Below are positions 7,198 to 14,334 of a stretch of 20,211 bases of DNA, in pieces. The notes beneath the pieces are model-generated. The model ran no database searches. It was given only the letters and a program-made list of their open reading frames with translations, and had not been told where the DNA came from. Each line of letters opens with the position of its first letter. The stretch's first letter is position 1. The translations under genes and the position numbers were made by a program. The stretch is from a virus, in the IMG/VR virus record IMGVR_UViG_3300013005_004254, positions 1 to 20,211 of that record; one strand, given 5' to 3'.

Positions 7198-9764
7198 TGA
7201 AAGAACTAACAGATTTAAACATACAACAATTAGGATCCAGCTATGATTCCCTAAAGATTAATCAGAATTTTCAACAGATTCAAGATGCGATTGATCTGCT
7301 ACAAACAACCTTTGGGATAACCATAGAATTACCAGGGTTTGAAGCTCAAAATGCTAAATTTTTAGTCGATGTATTAAGATCTAATTCTATAAAGCTTCCT
7401 GCTACTGGAGCAGTTAAGATAGGATTAGATGGTAATGATGGTGGTATTACTGGATCTTCCTTCAACGTTATTAATAATGCTTATGTTGGAGGCGATTTGG
7501 ACATTTATAACAAAAATGGAACCGGTGGTAGGGTAAGATTTAGAGTTGATAAAAATACCGAGATTACAAAGCCACCAATTCCTGGTCAAGTAAGATTTAC
7601 TGGTAATGCTTTCCAGGGATATGTTTATCAGAACGAGGTTAATTCATCATTTTCTTTCGGGATTAATTCAGGTTCAACGGGGGGAACGATAGCAATTTCG
7701 ATTAACGGAAATCCACTTACAACTACAACTTGGCAGGGTGCAGGTTATTTAACTGGTCAAAAAATTGTTGCTGATATTATTGCAATATCCAATGGCACAA
7801 TTAAAGCCTCCTCCGATGCAACAACAGTAACATTAGAATCAGTTACTGGATATGCATCATTTTATAACAATGCACCGGTAGTTTTAACTACAAACAATAT
7901 TAGTGTCACTCCATCCACTGGTATAATGAGCGGTGGTATAGATGGAACTCAAGGATGGGTAAACTTCACCGGTTATATTGGAGCGACTGGGGGAACTGGT
8001 TCATCAGGACCAACAGGTGCAACAGGTGCAACCGGTCCATCAGGAGGAAGTTCAGGATCAGCAGGATCTTCTGGATCTTCAGGTTCTTCCGGATCTACTG
8101 GATCCTCAGGAAGTTCTGGTTTATCAGGGACATCCGGAAGTTCTGGTCAAAATGGAACTTCAGGAACTGCAGGAACCTCTGGCGAATCTGGATCTGTTGG
8201 ACCAAGAGGATCGACTGGACCAGCTGGATCCTCTGGAACCTCGGGACAAACAGGAACATCCGGGTCCTCTGGAACTTCAGGTACACGTGGATCCTCTGGT
8301 ACATCAGGTACATCTGGATCAACAGGATCTTCAGGATCGTCTGGGCAAACAGGTACCTCTGGATCTTCCGGAACTAGTAGTACCTCCGGAACATCTGGGT
8401 CATCGGGAAGTACAGGAACCTCAGGATCAACCGGAACATCAGGATCTTCAGGGACTTCAGGATCCTCTGGACTTACTGGAGATATTTACGCAACCGATGC
8501 TTCAATCTATGACTCAGTTCACAGTTCACCAAATAGTTTAAATTTATCTTCCCTGGTGATAGACACCTCTGTTGTTTATGTAAATACAGTTTTATTAGAT
8601 CTTGCTTACACTGTAGCTCAAAGCGTGATTGTTGCAGTAGATGAAAATAATTGGTTCGTAGGAGTAATACAATCACTTATTCCAGTAGATGGATATTATG
8701 ATATCTTAGTTAAAGACGTGGAGGGTACTGCTAGTTACGGACCTTCTCAGGTTTGGTCTATGAATCTGGACGGAGCTGTTGGACCTGAAGGACCGGCGGG
8801 AACTTCGGGAACTTCAGGAACTGCAGGTTCTTCTGGAACATCAGGAACTTCTGGATCCTCGGGAAGATCTGGATCAGCAGGAACTTCGGGTTCAACAGGA
8901 ACGTCTGGTTCAGCAGGATCCTCTGGTAGCACTGGTTCTTCTGGAACATCAGGAACTTCGGGATCTTCTGGGTCTTCTGGTAGTACTGGTTCATCTGGAT
9001 CTTCTGGTCAAAATGGATCCTCAGGATCCTCTGGTAGCACTGGTTCATCTGGGGAATCAGGAACTTCGGGGTCTTCTGGTAGCACTGGTTCATCTGGATC
9101 CTCTGGTCAAAATGGATCCTCAGGGTCTTCTGGATCTTCTGGACAAGATGGATCATCAGGGTCATCAGGGTCATCAGGATCATCAGGATCATCAGGATCT
9201 TCAGGATCTTCAGGACAGTCGGGGTCTTCAGGATCATCTGGACAATCAGGCTCTCCTGGATCTTCCGGAACATCTGGAGTAGGGGGAGCAAACGGTACAT
9301 CAACTCAAGTTGCATTTTTTACCGGATCAACAGAACTTGGATCAGATCCCGGACTTTATTGGGATAATAGCAATAAAAGACTAGGGATTGGAGCAGGTAC
9401 AAACCCAGCCTATCCATTAGAGGTAGATGGTAACGCTTCCGGTATTTCAATCTATGCAAGTCATGACGTGGCAGCTTATTCTGATATCTCAGTTAAAAGC
9501 GAGGTGGAAGAAATAACAAATGCTATAGAAAAGATAAAACAAATCAGAGGAGTTACTTTCGTTAGAAATGATTCCGAATCAAAAGAAAGAAGAGCTGGGG
9601 TTATTGCACAGGAAGTAGAAAAAGTTTTACCAGAGGTTATAACTAAAAAAGAAGACGGAACATTAATGGTTGCTTATGGTAACCTTACCTCTTTGTTAAT
9701 TCAAGCAATTAAAGAACAACAGGTTGAAATAGACAATTTAAAAAAGATTATATCGGAGAAATAA
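7197..9764 (+). CDS. Tail fibre with two collagen-like blocks and C-terminal S74 intramolecular chaperone
   Basis: An 855-residue, probably trimeric receptor-binding fibre. Order: an N-terminal region (1-261) with a helical 'YDSLKINQNFQQIQDAID' start that may attach to the virion; a Gly-X-Y block (about 262-428); a folded insert of about 97 residues (429-525); a second Gly-X-Y block (526 to about 697); a short beta domain with 'RLGIGAGTNPAYPLEVDG'; and a peptidase S74 domain. The S74 signature is S762-D..K767 (Ser and Lys five residues apart, as in endosialidase-type chaperones), then 'AGVIAQEVEKVLPEV' and a terminal helix. Family knowledge predicts self-cleavage just before S762, releasing about 94 residues after trimer folding. 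The collagen blocks use Ser and Thr rather than Pro in most X-Y positions. It follows the replication operon, but its hairpin and GATATATA suggest late expression. Confidence 0.9.
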   Translation: MKELTDLNIQQLGSSYDSLKINQNFQQIQDAIDLLQTTFGITIELPGFEAQNAKFLVDVLRSNSIKLPATGAVKIGLDGNDGGITGSSFNVINNAYVGGDLDIYNKNGTGGRVRFRVDKNTEITKPPIPGQVRFTGNAFQGYVYQNEVNSSFSFGINSGSTGGTIAISINGNPLTTTTWQGAGYLTGQKIVADIIAISNGTIKASSDATTVTLESVTGYASFYNNAPVVLTTNNISVTPSTGIMSGGIDGTQGWVNFTGYIGATGGTGSSGPTGATGATGPSGGSSGSAGSSGSSGSSGSTGSSGSSGLSGTSGSSGQNGTSGTAGTSGESGSVGPRGSTGPAGSSGTSGQTGTSGSSGTSGTRGSSGTSGTSGSTGSSGSSGQTGTSGSSGTSSTSGTSGSSGSTGTSGSTGTSGSSGTSGSSGLTGDIYATDASIYDSVHSSPNSLNLSSLVIDTSVVYVNTVLLDLAYTVAQSVIVAVDENNWFVGVIQSLIPVDGYYDILVKDVEGTASYGPSQVWSMNLDGAVGPEGPAGTSGTSGTAGSSGTSGTSGSSGRSGSAGTSGSTGTSGSAGSSGSTGSSGTSGTSGSSGSSGSTGSSGSSGQNGSSGSSGSTGSSGESGTSGSSGSTGSSGSSGQNGSSGSSGSSGQDGSSGSSGSSGSSGSSGSSGSSGQSGSSGSSGQSGSPGSSGTSGVGGANGTSTQVAFFTGSTELGSDPGLYWDNSNKRLGIGAGTNPAYPLEVDGNASGISIYASHDVAAYSDISVKSEVEEITNAIEKIKQIRGVTFVRNDSESKERRAGVIAQEVEKVLPEVITKKEDGTLMVAYGNLTSLLIQAIKEQQVEIDNLKKIISEK
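7980..8480 (+). repeat. Collagen-like Gly-X-Y repeat block 1
   Basis: Nine-base periodic DNA encoding Gly-Ser/Thr-Ser, Gly-Ala-Thr and similar triplets (fibre residues about 262-428). Codons vary between units, so the protein pattern is kept while the DNA has diverged. Long open frames in the other phases here are by-products of the periodicity. Confidence 0.9.
8772..9290 (+). repeat. Collagen-like Gly-X-Y repeat block 2
   Basis: Encodes fibre residues 526 to about 697. Longer-period repeats are visible: segments encoding GSSGSTGSSGSSGQNGSSG recur around 8980-9010 and 9075-9120. Near 9150-9215 the DNA is almost pure nine-base repeats of the ggatcatca/ggatcttca type, which suggests recent slippage expansion. 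Confidence 0.9.
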
Positions 9765-9769
9765 TTATT

Positions 9770-10309
9770 ATGCCTAAATTAACAGAAGTAGATAAAAAAT
9801 TAATCGATGGAGTAATATCAACTATTGACTGGGACCAGATCTTAAAGTTCTACAAAATCCTAAATAAAAGAATAGGTTGTGAACAGGTTAAGATAAAAGG
9901 GGTTATCAAGAAAGATAAAGTTGATCTGGAATCTGCGAAAGATGAGCTATATAAAGTTTTAGAATTTGTTATAGAAAATGATCTACCTGAAATGAATTAC
10001 GGACCTTGGGTAATTCTTTGGGTAAACGGGGAGTGGGAAATAAGTGAATTATTTCAATTCCCACAGGAAGACGAAGAACCACAGCAGGAAGAAATTATAG
10101 TTCCTGTTATGGAATCTAAACTTCAGGTTTTGTTTGTTCCTCAAAGTGTTATTATGAAAGAGGAAATAGAAATAGAGGAGGAACCTTTTGTAATAGATGA
10201 CACTTTAATCCTAGAAGGAAGATTAAAAGAGTCGATAGTTACTGAAGATTATGTACTTGCTAGTAAGATCAGAGATCTTCTGGAAGAATTAAATAAGAGA
10301 AAGAAATGA
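9770..10309 (+). CDS. UVR-motif protein of unknown function
   Basis: A 179-residue acidic protein. The C-terminus (about 148-179) fits the UVR motif found in UvrB, UvrC and related proteins: L...L...I..EDY..A..IRD.L..L, ending in a basic tail. That motif is a short helical hairpin mediating protein-protein contact. The N-terminal half (1-95) is a compact domain with 'NYGPWVILWVNGEW', which I do not recognise. The middle (about 100-140) is Glu/Gln-rich and probably disordered. No nuclease or ATPase motif is present, so it is not UvrB or UvrC; it may be an adaptor. It starts five bases after the tail-fibre stop and its TGA overlaps the next ATG by four bases, so it probably shares a transcript with virion-type genes. 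Confidence 0.75.
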   Translation: MPKLTEVDKKLIDGVISTIDWDQILKFYKILNKRIGCEQVKIKGVIKKDKVDLESAKDELYKVLEFVIENDLPEMNYGPWVILWVNGEWEISELFQFPQEDEEPQQEEIIVPVMESKLQVLFVPQSVIMKEEIEIEEEPFVIDDTLILEGRLKESIVTEDYVLASKIRDLLEELNKRKK

Positions 10310-11229
10310 GAATCAAAAAGCTTAATGAACAGTTTGCCCAAACTTTTTCAGGGGATGGGTTTAACAGCTCCAATGGTGTTTTTAAAGTTAAATATTTATC
10401 TTATGACGATCTTTCTCAAGCAAGAGGAAGAGAGATCAATCCTTACGATCACGTAAAAGGGGAGGAATTCCAAGCAGGTGACATCGTGCTTGCTAAATTA
10501 AAAAGCGGTAAAGGAAGGAAGAAAATCGAAGCTGTTATAGTTTCTTCTAGTAAATCCGAAGACGGAAAAAGCTTAAGCTTTAAAATCAGAAGTCTAAATA
10601 CCAATAAAATTCACAGTGTTCCTGTTCATGCTATAGAATTCGCACAGGACAGAGGACATGTTAATACAGAAAGAGGAAAAAGTGGATCTACCATTTCTAA
10701 CAAACAAAAATTTCTAACCTCCTTAAAATATAATGCAGGAAATTTTATTTGGGGATCTTTAGAATCTAAAAAGAATAATCTTAAAAGTGATATTCTATTA
10801 AATGAATCAGGATCTAATATTGAAAGACCTGGTTTAATTGATCCTTCGGTAAGAATAGTTCTAATAAATTCAGCCAATCCTGATTATCAAACCCACATAG
10901 AAAATTTTAAAAAGCTTGGAATTCTGTATTCTATACCGGAAGAAAAAACTATCTTTATTAATAAAGAGGATCCTAATTTTAGTAAACTAACTGACAACCA
11001 TCTATTAGTTATAGAGGCTCTTGAGATCGCTAAATTTGTGTCAGCAAACAAGCAGCATATTGACGAAAAATTTCAAGACGTGTTAGCTGCTCAGATCCTA
11101 AGAAAAAAAGGACTAAAAGAAGCTTATAAAACTATCGCATCAAACTTTATAAAGAAACATGGAGTTTCTTACGGAGAGTGCGCAGATAGTATGGTTCCAG
11201 AAATGAATGAATATCTATTAGAAAAATAA
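10306..11229 (+). CDS. Unknown protein; SH3-like N-terminal part and possible inactive gluzincin-like C-terminal part
   Basis: 307 residues, start coupled to the upstream stop (ATGA). Residues about 55-112 contain 'AGDIVLAKLKSGKGRKKIEA' and look like a small SH3/KOW-type beta barrel. Residues 195-290 resemble the layout of small zinc metallopeptidases: a beta strand 'KTIFINKEDP', then 'HLLVIEALEIAKF' (232-244), then 'DEKFQDVLAAQILRKKG'. Where HExxH would be expected there is L239-E240-I-A-K243, so both His ligands are missing. If the relation is real it is a pseudo-peptidase. Two LNE sites are present (E8 and E167), compatible with prohead-protease processing. The family is not recognised with certainty and no function is assigned. 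Confidence 0.75.
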   Translation: MRIKKLNEQFAQTFSGDGFNSSNGVFKVKYLSYDDLSQARGREINPYDHVKGEEFQAGDIVLAKLKSGKGRKKIEAVIVSSSKSEDGKSLSFKIRSLNTNKIHSVPVHAIEFAQDRGHVNTERGKSGSTISNKQKFLTSLKYNAGNFIWGSLESKKNNLKSDILLNESGSNIERPGLIDPSVRIVLINSANPDYQTHIENFKKLGILYSIPEEKTIFINKEDPNFSKLTDNHLLVIEALEIAKFVSANKQHIDEKFQDVLAAQILRKKGLKEAYKTIASNFIKKHGVSYGECADSMVPEMNEYLLEK

Positions 11230-11232
11230 ATA

Positions 11233-11937
11233 ATGGCTGCTTCAATAGAGAGAATAAGAAGAAGATTAACTATTCCGGAGGAAAGCGCTAAAGAATTTCA
11301 AAAAGCCATTGAGGTAAATCAGCAAAAACCTATTGGGCAATTTGAAAAATTTATAAATTGTCACCCACAAGAATCTTTTATAATCTGTGGTTGCGGTTCT
11401 TCTCTTAATCAATACGAAAAATTTGACGGGCATGTTGTTATAGGGGTTAATGATGCAGGAAGAAGAATCCCTTGCAAATATCTAGTTGTTGTTAACGAGC
11501 CCCACACTTTTAAATGGGACAGATGGAAGCATGTTGAAAACAATGATTCTGAATACGTTTTTACCCATCTCCCTAATTTACCATTGATGAATAGAGAATC
11601 AAAAGTTGTAGTGAATCTAGGCAAGCCTAATGGGGTTAATTTAGATAATCATGGATTTATAGATTACACAACAAACTCTCCTTATATGGCATGTATTATA
11701 GCATATCAAATGGGTGCTAGAAAAATTGGACTCATCGGAGTTGATTTTACCCTAAATCATTTTTTCGGAGAAACAGGAAGCCATCAGATTATGAGAGCTA
11801 TAAGTTTAGTTCTTGAACAATACGCTAATCTAGGAAAAGCTCTTTTGGCTAAAGGGGTAAGAATTGCCAACCTCTCCAATGAGAGCGTTATTGAATCCTG
11901 GCCTAAGATGACACTGGAAGAATTCGAAACAATTTAA
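11233..11937 (+). CDS. DUF115/MptE-like Rossmann-type protein
   Basis: A 234-residue protein with the layout of the DUF115 / 6-hydroxymethylpterin pyrophosphokinase MptE-like and sialyltransferase-like fold. It has a glycine-rich loop 'ICGCGSSL' after a beta strand (51-58), 'VVIGVND' (68-74), 'KYLVVVNEP', then 'TNSPYMACIIAYQMGARKI' and 'LIGVDF' (167-172), and a terminal 'GVRIANLSNES'. Members act on nucleotide-linked substrates or sugars, and some serve flagellin or surface glycosylation. In a phage it could modify DNA, a cofactor or a glycan; the substrate cannot be read from sequence. It starts three bases after the previous stop, behind an A/T-rich leader without a Shine-Dalgarno sequence, and is followed by the UvsE-like gene. 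Confidence 0.65.
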   Translation: MAASIERIRRRLTIPEESAKEFQKAIEVNQQKPIGQFEKFINCHPQESFIICGCGSSLNQYEKFDGHVVIGVNDAGRRIPCKYLVVVNEPHTFKWDRWKHVENNDSEYVFTHLPNLPLMNRESKVVVNLGKPNGVNLDNHGFIDYTTNSPYMACIIAYQMGARKIGLIGVDFTLNHFFGETGSHQIMRAISLVLEQYANLGKALLAKGVRIANLSNESVIESWPKMTLEEFETI

Positions 11938-11957
11938 GAATTAAGGTTATAAATAAG

Positions 11958-12725
11958 ATGACTGAATTAAAAAACGGGATTTTAGTCAGATTTCCTCTTG
12001 TTCAAAAGAGAAGAAAAAAATCTGGATATCGGGTTTCCTTTGCTGATTTCATTCATAGAAAAATCAACGAGGGATTAAATATCGGATACAAGTGCTTTGT
12101 CTTTGAAATTGCAGACGAAGATTTTAATACCCTAGATTTTGAAATTAATGAATTTGAAAAAATATCTCTAGATGCTTGTCTAGAAAAGGGAATTAGAGTT
12201 GCTCTTTACATCAAAGGGAAGAGGTATTTAACATCTGATTCTGATGACGAAATTCAGGAAGCTCACACTCAGATAGTACTTTGTCTGGATCTAATTAAAA
12301 AGTTGAACGTTACAGATCCTCAGCAATTTCCGATTATTCTTCACGTAGGTGGTGCAAAAGGAGATAGAAGAGGAACAATGGAAGATTTTTGTAAAAAGGT
12401 TGAATGTTGGTTTCACGAAGAGGATATTAAAAGACTTGCTGTTGTGAATGATGAAAAACCAAGCTTGTTTTCTGTTAAGGATTTATTATCTGGGGTTTTC
12501 TATAGAATTAAAATCCCAATAGTTTTTAGATCAACCTCATACCCAACAAATCAAGGAAATCTAACCCTTAACGAATCCCTATTTCTTGCAGCTTCAACTT
12601 GGAAAAGGACTGTTAATCCAATCTTTGTTTATCTTCCAGGGAGCACACAACTTGGTGACGAAGATACTAGACCTTTTGGACTAGAGCTTGACTTTGTCTT
12701 CGATAATAGACTACCAGAACCATAA
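11958..12725 (+). CDS. UvsE/UVDE-like TIM-barrel protein lacking most metal ligands
   Basis: A 255-residue protein whose order of motifs follows UV-damage endonuclease UvsE. It has 'KGIRVALYI' where the family has R.S.HPGQ, 'IILHVGGAKGDRRGTMEDF' (126-144) matching the family LHVGG.YGDK...F block, 'RLAVVNDEKPSLFSVKDLL' (159-177) matching the LEND....DLL block, 'IPIVF' (186-190), and 'AASTWKR' (211-217). Active UvsE uses several His, Asp and Glu ligands. Here only H129 of LHVGG is kept: the Glu before Asn-Asp is V163, the Asp after IPIVF is R191 with no following His pair, and the HPGQ and terminal His positions are also replaced. Inference: a non-catalytic relative, perhaps DNA-binding or structural. 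It is shorter than UvsE (about 300). Its stop overlaps the promoter of the glycosylase gene. Confidence 0.6.
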   Translation: MTELKNGILVRFPLVQKRRKKSGYRVSFADFIHRKINEGLNIGYKCFVFEIADEDFNTLDFEINEFEKISLDACLEKGIRVALYIKGKRYLTSDSDDEIQEAHTQIVLCLDLIKKLNVTDPQQFPIILHVGGAKGDRRGTMEDFCKKVECWFHEEDIKRLAVVNDEKPSLFSVKDLLSGVFYRIKIPIVFRSTSYPTNQGNLTLNESLFLAASTWKRTVNPIFVYLPGSTQLGDEDTRPFGLELDFVFDNRLPEP

Positions 12726-12759
12726 CATTTTATTCTTCCGAGGATTTCTTCTATATTTG
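12725..12759 (+). promoter_or_regulatory. Probable early promoter of the glycosylase-exonuclease operon
   Basis: TATATTTG at 12752-12759 is an exact Bacteroidota -7 box. ACATTTT (12725-12731) and CCGAG (12738-12742) stand at the same distances as in the promoter at 2828-2862. A TTG is not found at the -33 position (ATT at 12732-12734), so the upstream blocks may carry a phage-specific contact. The glycosylase ATG is 17 bases after the box. Confidence 0.65.
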
Positions 12760-12770
12760 TAAAAACAAAT
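12755..12770 (+). promoter_or_regulatory. Small palindrome overlapping the -7 box and presumed transcription start
   Basis: ATTTGT, AAAA, ACAAAT forms a perfect 6-bp inverted repeat with a 4-base spacer. It overlaps the end of TATATTTG and the expected start site. It could be an operator or a 5' RNA hairpin; no equivalent exists at the other early promoter. Confidence 0.3.
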
Positions 12771-12776
12771 AGGAAT

Positions 12777-13601
12777 ATGCCGGAAATTAGTGAGGTTAGA
12801 ATTATGTCAGATTTTATTAATCAGGTAGCAGGAAGAACCGAGAATTTTGTGGGAATTTCTAAAAATCCGGAACATAAGAGCAAAACAAATTTACATCTTC
12901 CCTTCGAATCATTTCAACTAAGAGCGGATGCTAGGGGAAAGGAGCTAAGACTTAAATTTATTAGTTTAGATTTTAACTACGAAGAAGCTGAAACTAGAAT
13001 TATGACTTTTACAATGGGCATGAGTGGGAACTGGAATTACTCCAAAGATCTTTTTTCCATCCCTAAGCACACTCATCTAACAATTGTAGATTGTAATGGA
13101 GGAGTTTTAGGAATGCATGATGTTAGAAGATTTGCTAGATGGGATTGGAGAAGCTGGAATCCAGAAAGAGGACATGATCCAGTTCAGGAGACAGAACTTT
13201 TTAAGAAAGATATATTGGAAAATTTGATGAAAGATAGAATCTTTCAAAAACCAATCTTCGAGGTCATGATGAACCAGAAATATTTTAATGGGGTTGGAAA
13301 TTATCTAAGGGCTGAGATCCTAGGCAGAATAGATTTAGATCCAAGATTATCTGCTGAGAATTATATTACCAGAGCGGGAGAACAATTTTTTAATATTACT
13401 GAAAAGGTAATCGTTGAATCCTATATTCTAGGGGGAGGTCAATTTAAGGACTGGTACAACCAAGCAGATCTAGAGAAAAAGAAAAGCAAAGAATTCCAAG
13501 CATGGATGCAATTCTATTTCAATAAAGAAAGGTGTGAACCGATTAAGGATAAACAGGATCGCAATTTTTGGATCGATAAAAAATGGATAAATGATAAGTA
13601 A
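12777..13601 (+). CDS. Fpg/Nei-family DNA glycosylase with a zincless C-terminal finger
   Basis: A base-excision repair glycosylase/AP lyase of the Fpg (MutM)/Nei family, 274 residues. The N-terminus 'MPEISEV' gives the catalytic Pro2 (after Met removal), Glu3 and Glu6, which fixes the start. Further family signals are 'RGKELRL' with K55, 'GMSGNW' (81-86), 'HDVRRFARW' (114-122) and the H2TH block 'NQKYFNGVGNYLRAEIL' with N175. Active Fpg/Nei proteins usually end in a Cys4 zinc finger. Here the terminal region keeps 'MQFYFNKERC' and 'RNFWI' but only one Cys (253) remains, as in the zincless finger of NEIL1. It is first in a two-gene operon behind a TATATTTG promoter and overlaps the next gene by 11 bases. 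Confidence 0.88.
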   Translation: MPEISEVRIMSDFINQVAGRTENFVGISKNPEHKSKTNLHLPFESFQLRADARGKELRLKFISLDFNYEEAETRIMTFTMGMSGNWNYSKDLFSIPKHTHLTIVDCNGGVLGMHDVRRFARWDWRSWNPERGHDPVQETELFKKDILENLMKDRIFQKPIFEVMMNQKYFNGVGNYLRAEILGRIDLDPRLSAENYITRAGEQFFNITEKVIVESYILGGGQFKDWYNQADLEKKKSKEFQAWMQFYFNKERCEPIKDKQDRNFWIDKKWINDK

Positions 13602-14286
13602 AGACACGCTAAGAAAATGCCTATATTTTGATATAGAAACAGCAGGAATAACTTCATCTTTTGAAGAGTTACTGGAATTCGATCCTAGAATTGCTAAACT
13701 CTGGGAGAAGAGATGTAAGTGGCTTAAACAGAATTCCGGGGAAGAATATCGGGATTATGATTACGGGGATTTTTGGAAAATTAAAGCTTCATTACATCCT
13801 GAATTTTCTAAAGTTGTTTGTATTAGCTTCGGAGCTTATCACGGGGAAGAAATGAAGATTCAATCTTTTATCGGTGAAGAGTATGAAATTCTAAATAACA
13901 CCAATAAGGTTTTTAATAATGCAATCTCAAAAGCATGGAAGCTTGGTGGTCACACAATTAAAAATTTCGATATCCCTTTCGTCGGAAAGAGAATGATCAT
14001 CAATAAGATTGATCCCTCTCCCCTTATTGCAAATCTTAATAGAAAACCCTGGGAATCACCATATCTAGACATTTCGGAAGCTTTTTCATTTGGAGGCTGG
14101 GGCCAAACACACACTTCACTTGATTTAATGTCCGCGGTATTGGGCTTAGAATCACCTAAAGAAGATATGGACGGATCGATGGTACATCAATATTTCTACG
14201 AGGGAAGAATTGATGACATTAAAAAATACTGCGAAATGGACGTCAGGGTCCTTATGGAATGCTTCAATTCCTTCTCTTTTGATTAA
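13591..14286 (+). CDS. 3'-5' exonuclease, DNA polymerase B exonuclease-like
   Basis: A 231-residue DEDDy-type exonuclease. Exo I is 'YFDIETAG' with D14 and E16, Exo II is 'GHTIKNFDIPF' with N124 and D126, and Exo III is 'YCEMDV' with Y212 and D216. 'SPYLDISEAF' and 'SLDLMSAVLGL' fit the predicted 3'-5' exonuclease family related to the proofreading domain of PolB (PF10108-type). No polymerase domain is attached. It overlaps the glycosylase stop by 11 bases, so the two are co-translated. A role in repair-gap processing or proofreading in trans is plausible but inferred. The ATG at 13591 lies in the overlap, and Exo I begins only 11 residues later, supporting this start. Confidence 0.87.
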   Translation: MISKDTLRKCLYFDIETAGITSSFEELLEFDPRIAKLWEKRCKWLKQNSGEEYRDYDYGDFWKIKASLHPEFSKVVCISFGAYHGEEMKIQSFIGEEYEILNNTNKVFNNAISKAWKLGGHTIKNFDIPFVGKRMIINKIDPSPLIANLNRKPWESPYLDISEAFSFGGWGQTHTSLDLMSAVLGLESPKEDMDGSMVHQYFYEGRIDDIKKYCEMDVRVLMECFNSFSFD

Positions 14287-14296
14287 TTAAGAAAAT

Positions 14297-14334
14297 TCCC
14301 ATTAGATATATACAATTAAAATATCTAAGTGGGA
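14297..14334 (+). promoter_or_regulatory. Hairpin enclosing the GTG start of the nucleotidyltransferase
   Basis: TCCCA (14297-14301) pairs with TGGGA (14330-14334), and TTAGATA (14302-14308) pairs with TATCTAA (14322-14328). One G (14329) is bulged and the loop is 13 bases: 12 base pairs in total, the same geometry as 7162-7197. The start codon GTG (14329-14331) and the upstream in-frame TAA are in the 3' arm. No U-run follows. Confidence 0.7.
14305..14312 (+). promoter_or_regulatory. Candidate late promoter GATATATA
   Basis: The same octamer as at 7170 and 17708, 16 bases before the GTG start and followed by an A/T-rich stretch. It spans the end of the 5' arm and the loop of the hairpin, so an RNA started just downstream could not form the stem. 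Confidence 0.5.

Noticed and set aside
7978-8541. Alternative + strand and reverse-strand open frames over the collagen-like blocks (also 8758-9315)
   Set aside because: Nine-base periodic DNA lacks stops in several frames. These frames encode low-complexity sequence only, while the main frame has sensible domains on both sides.
9770-10309. UVR motif taken as evidence for a UvrB or UvrC excision nuclease
   Set aside because: No helicase, GIY-YIG or RNase H-like nuclease motif is present, and the UVR hairpin alone is a protein-interaction module found in many proteins.
11948-11955. An exact T4 late promoter word, TATAAATA, before the UvsE-like gene
   Set aside because: It ends only two bases before the ATG at 11958, so transcription would start inside the gene. 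It more likely reflects the A/T-rich leader typical of these starts.
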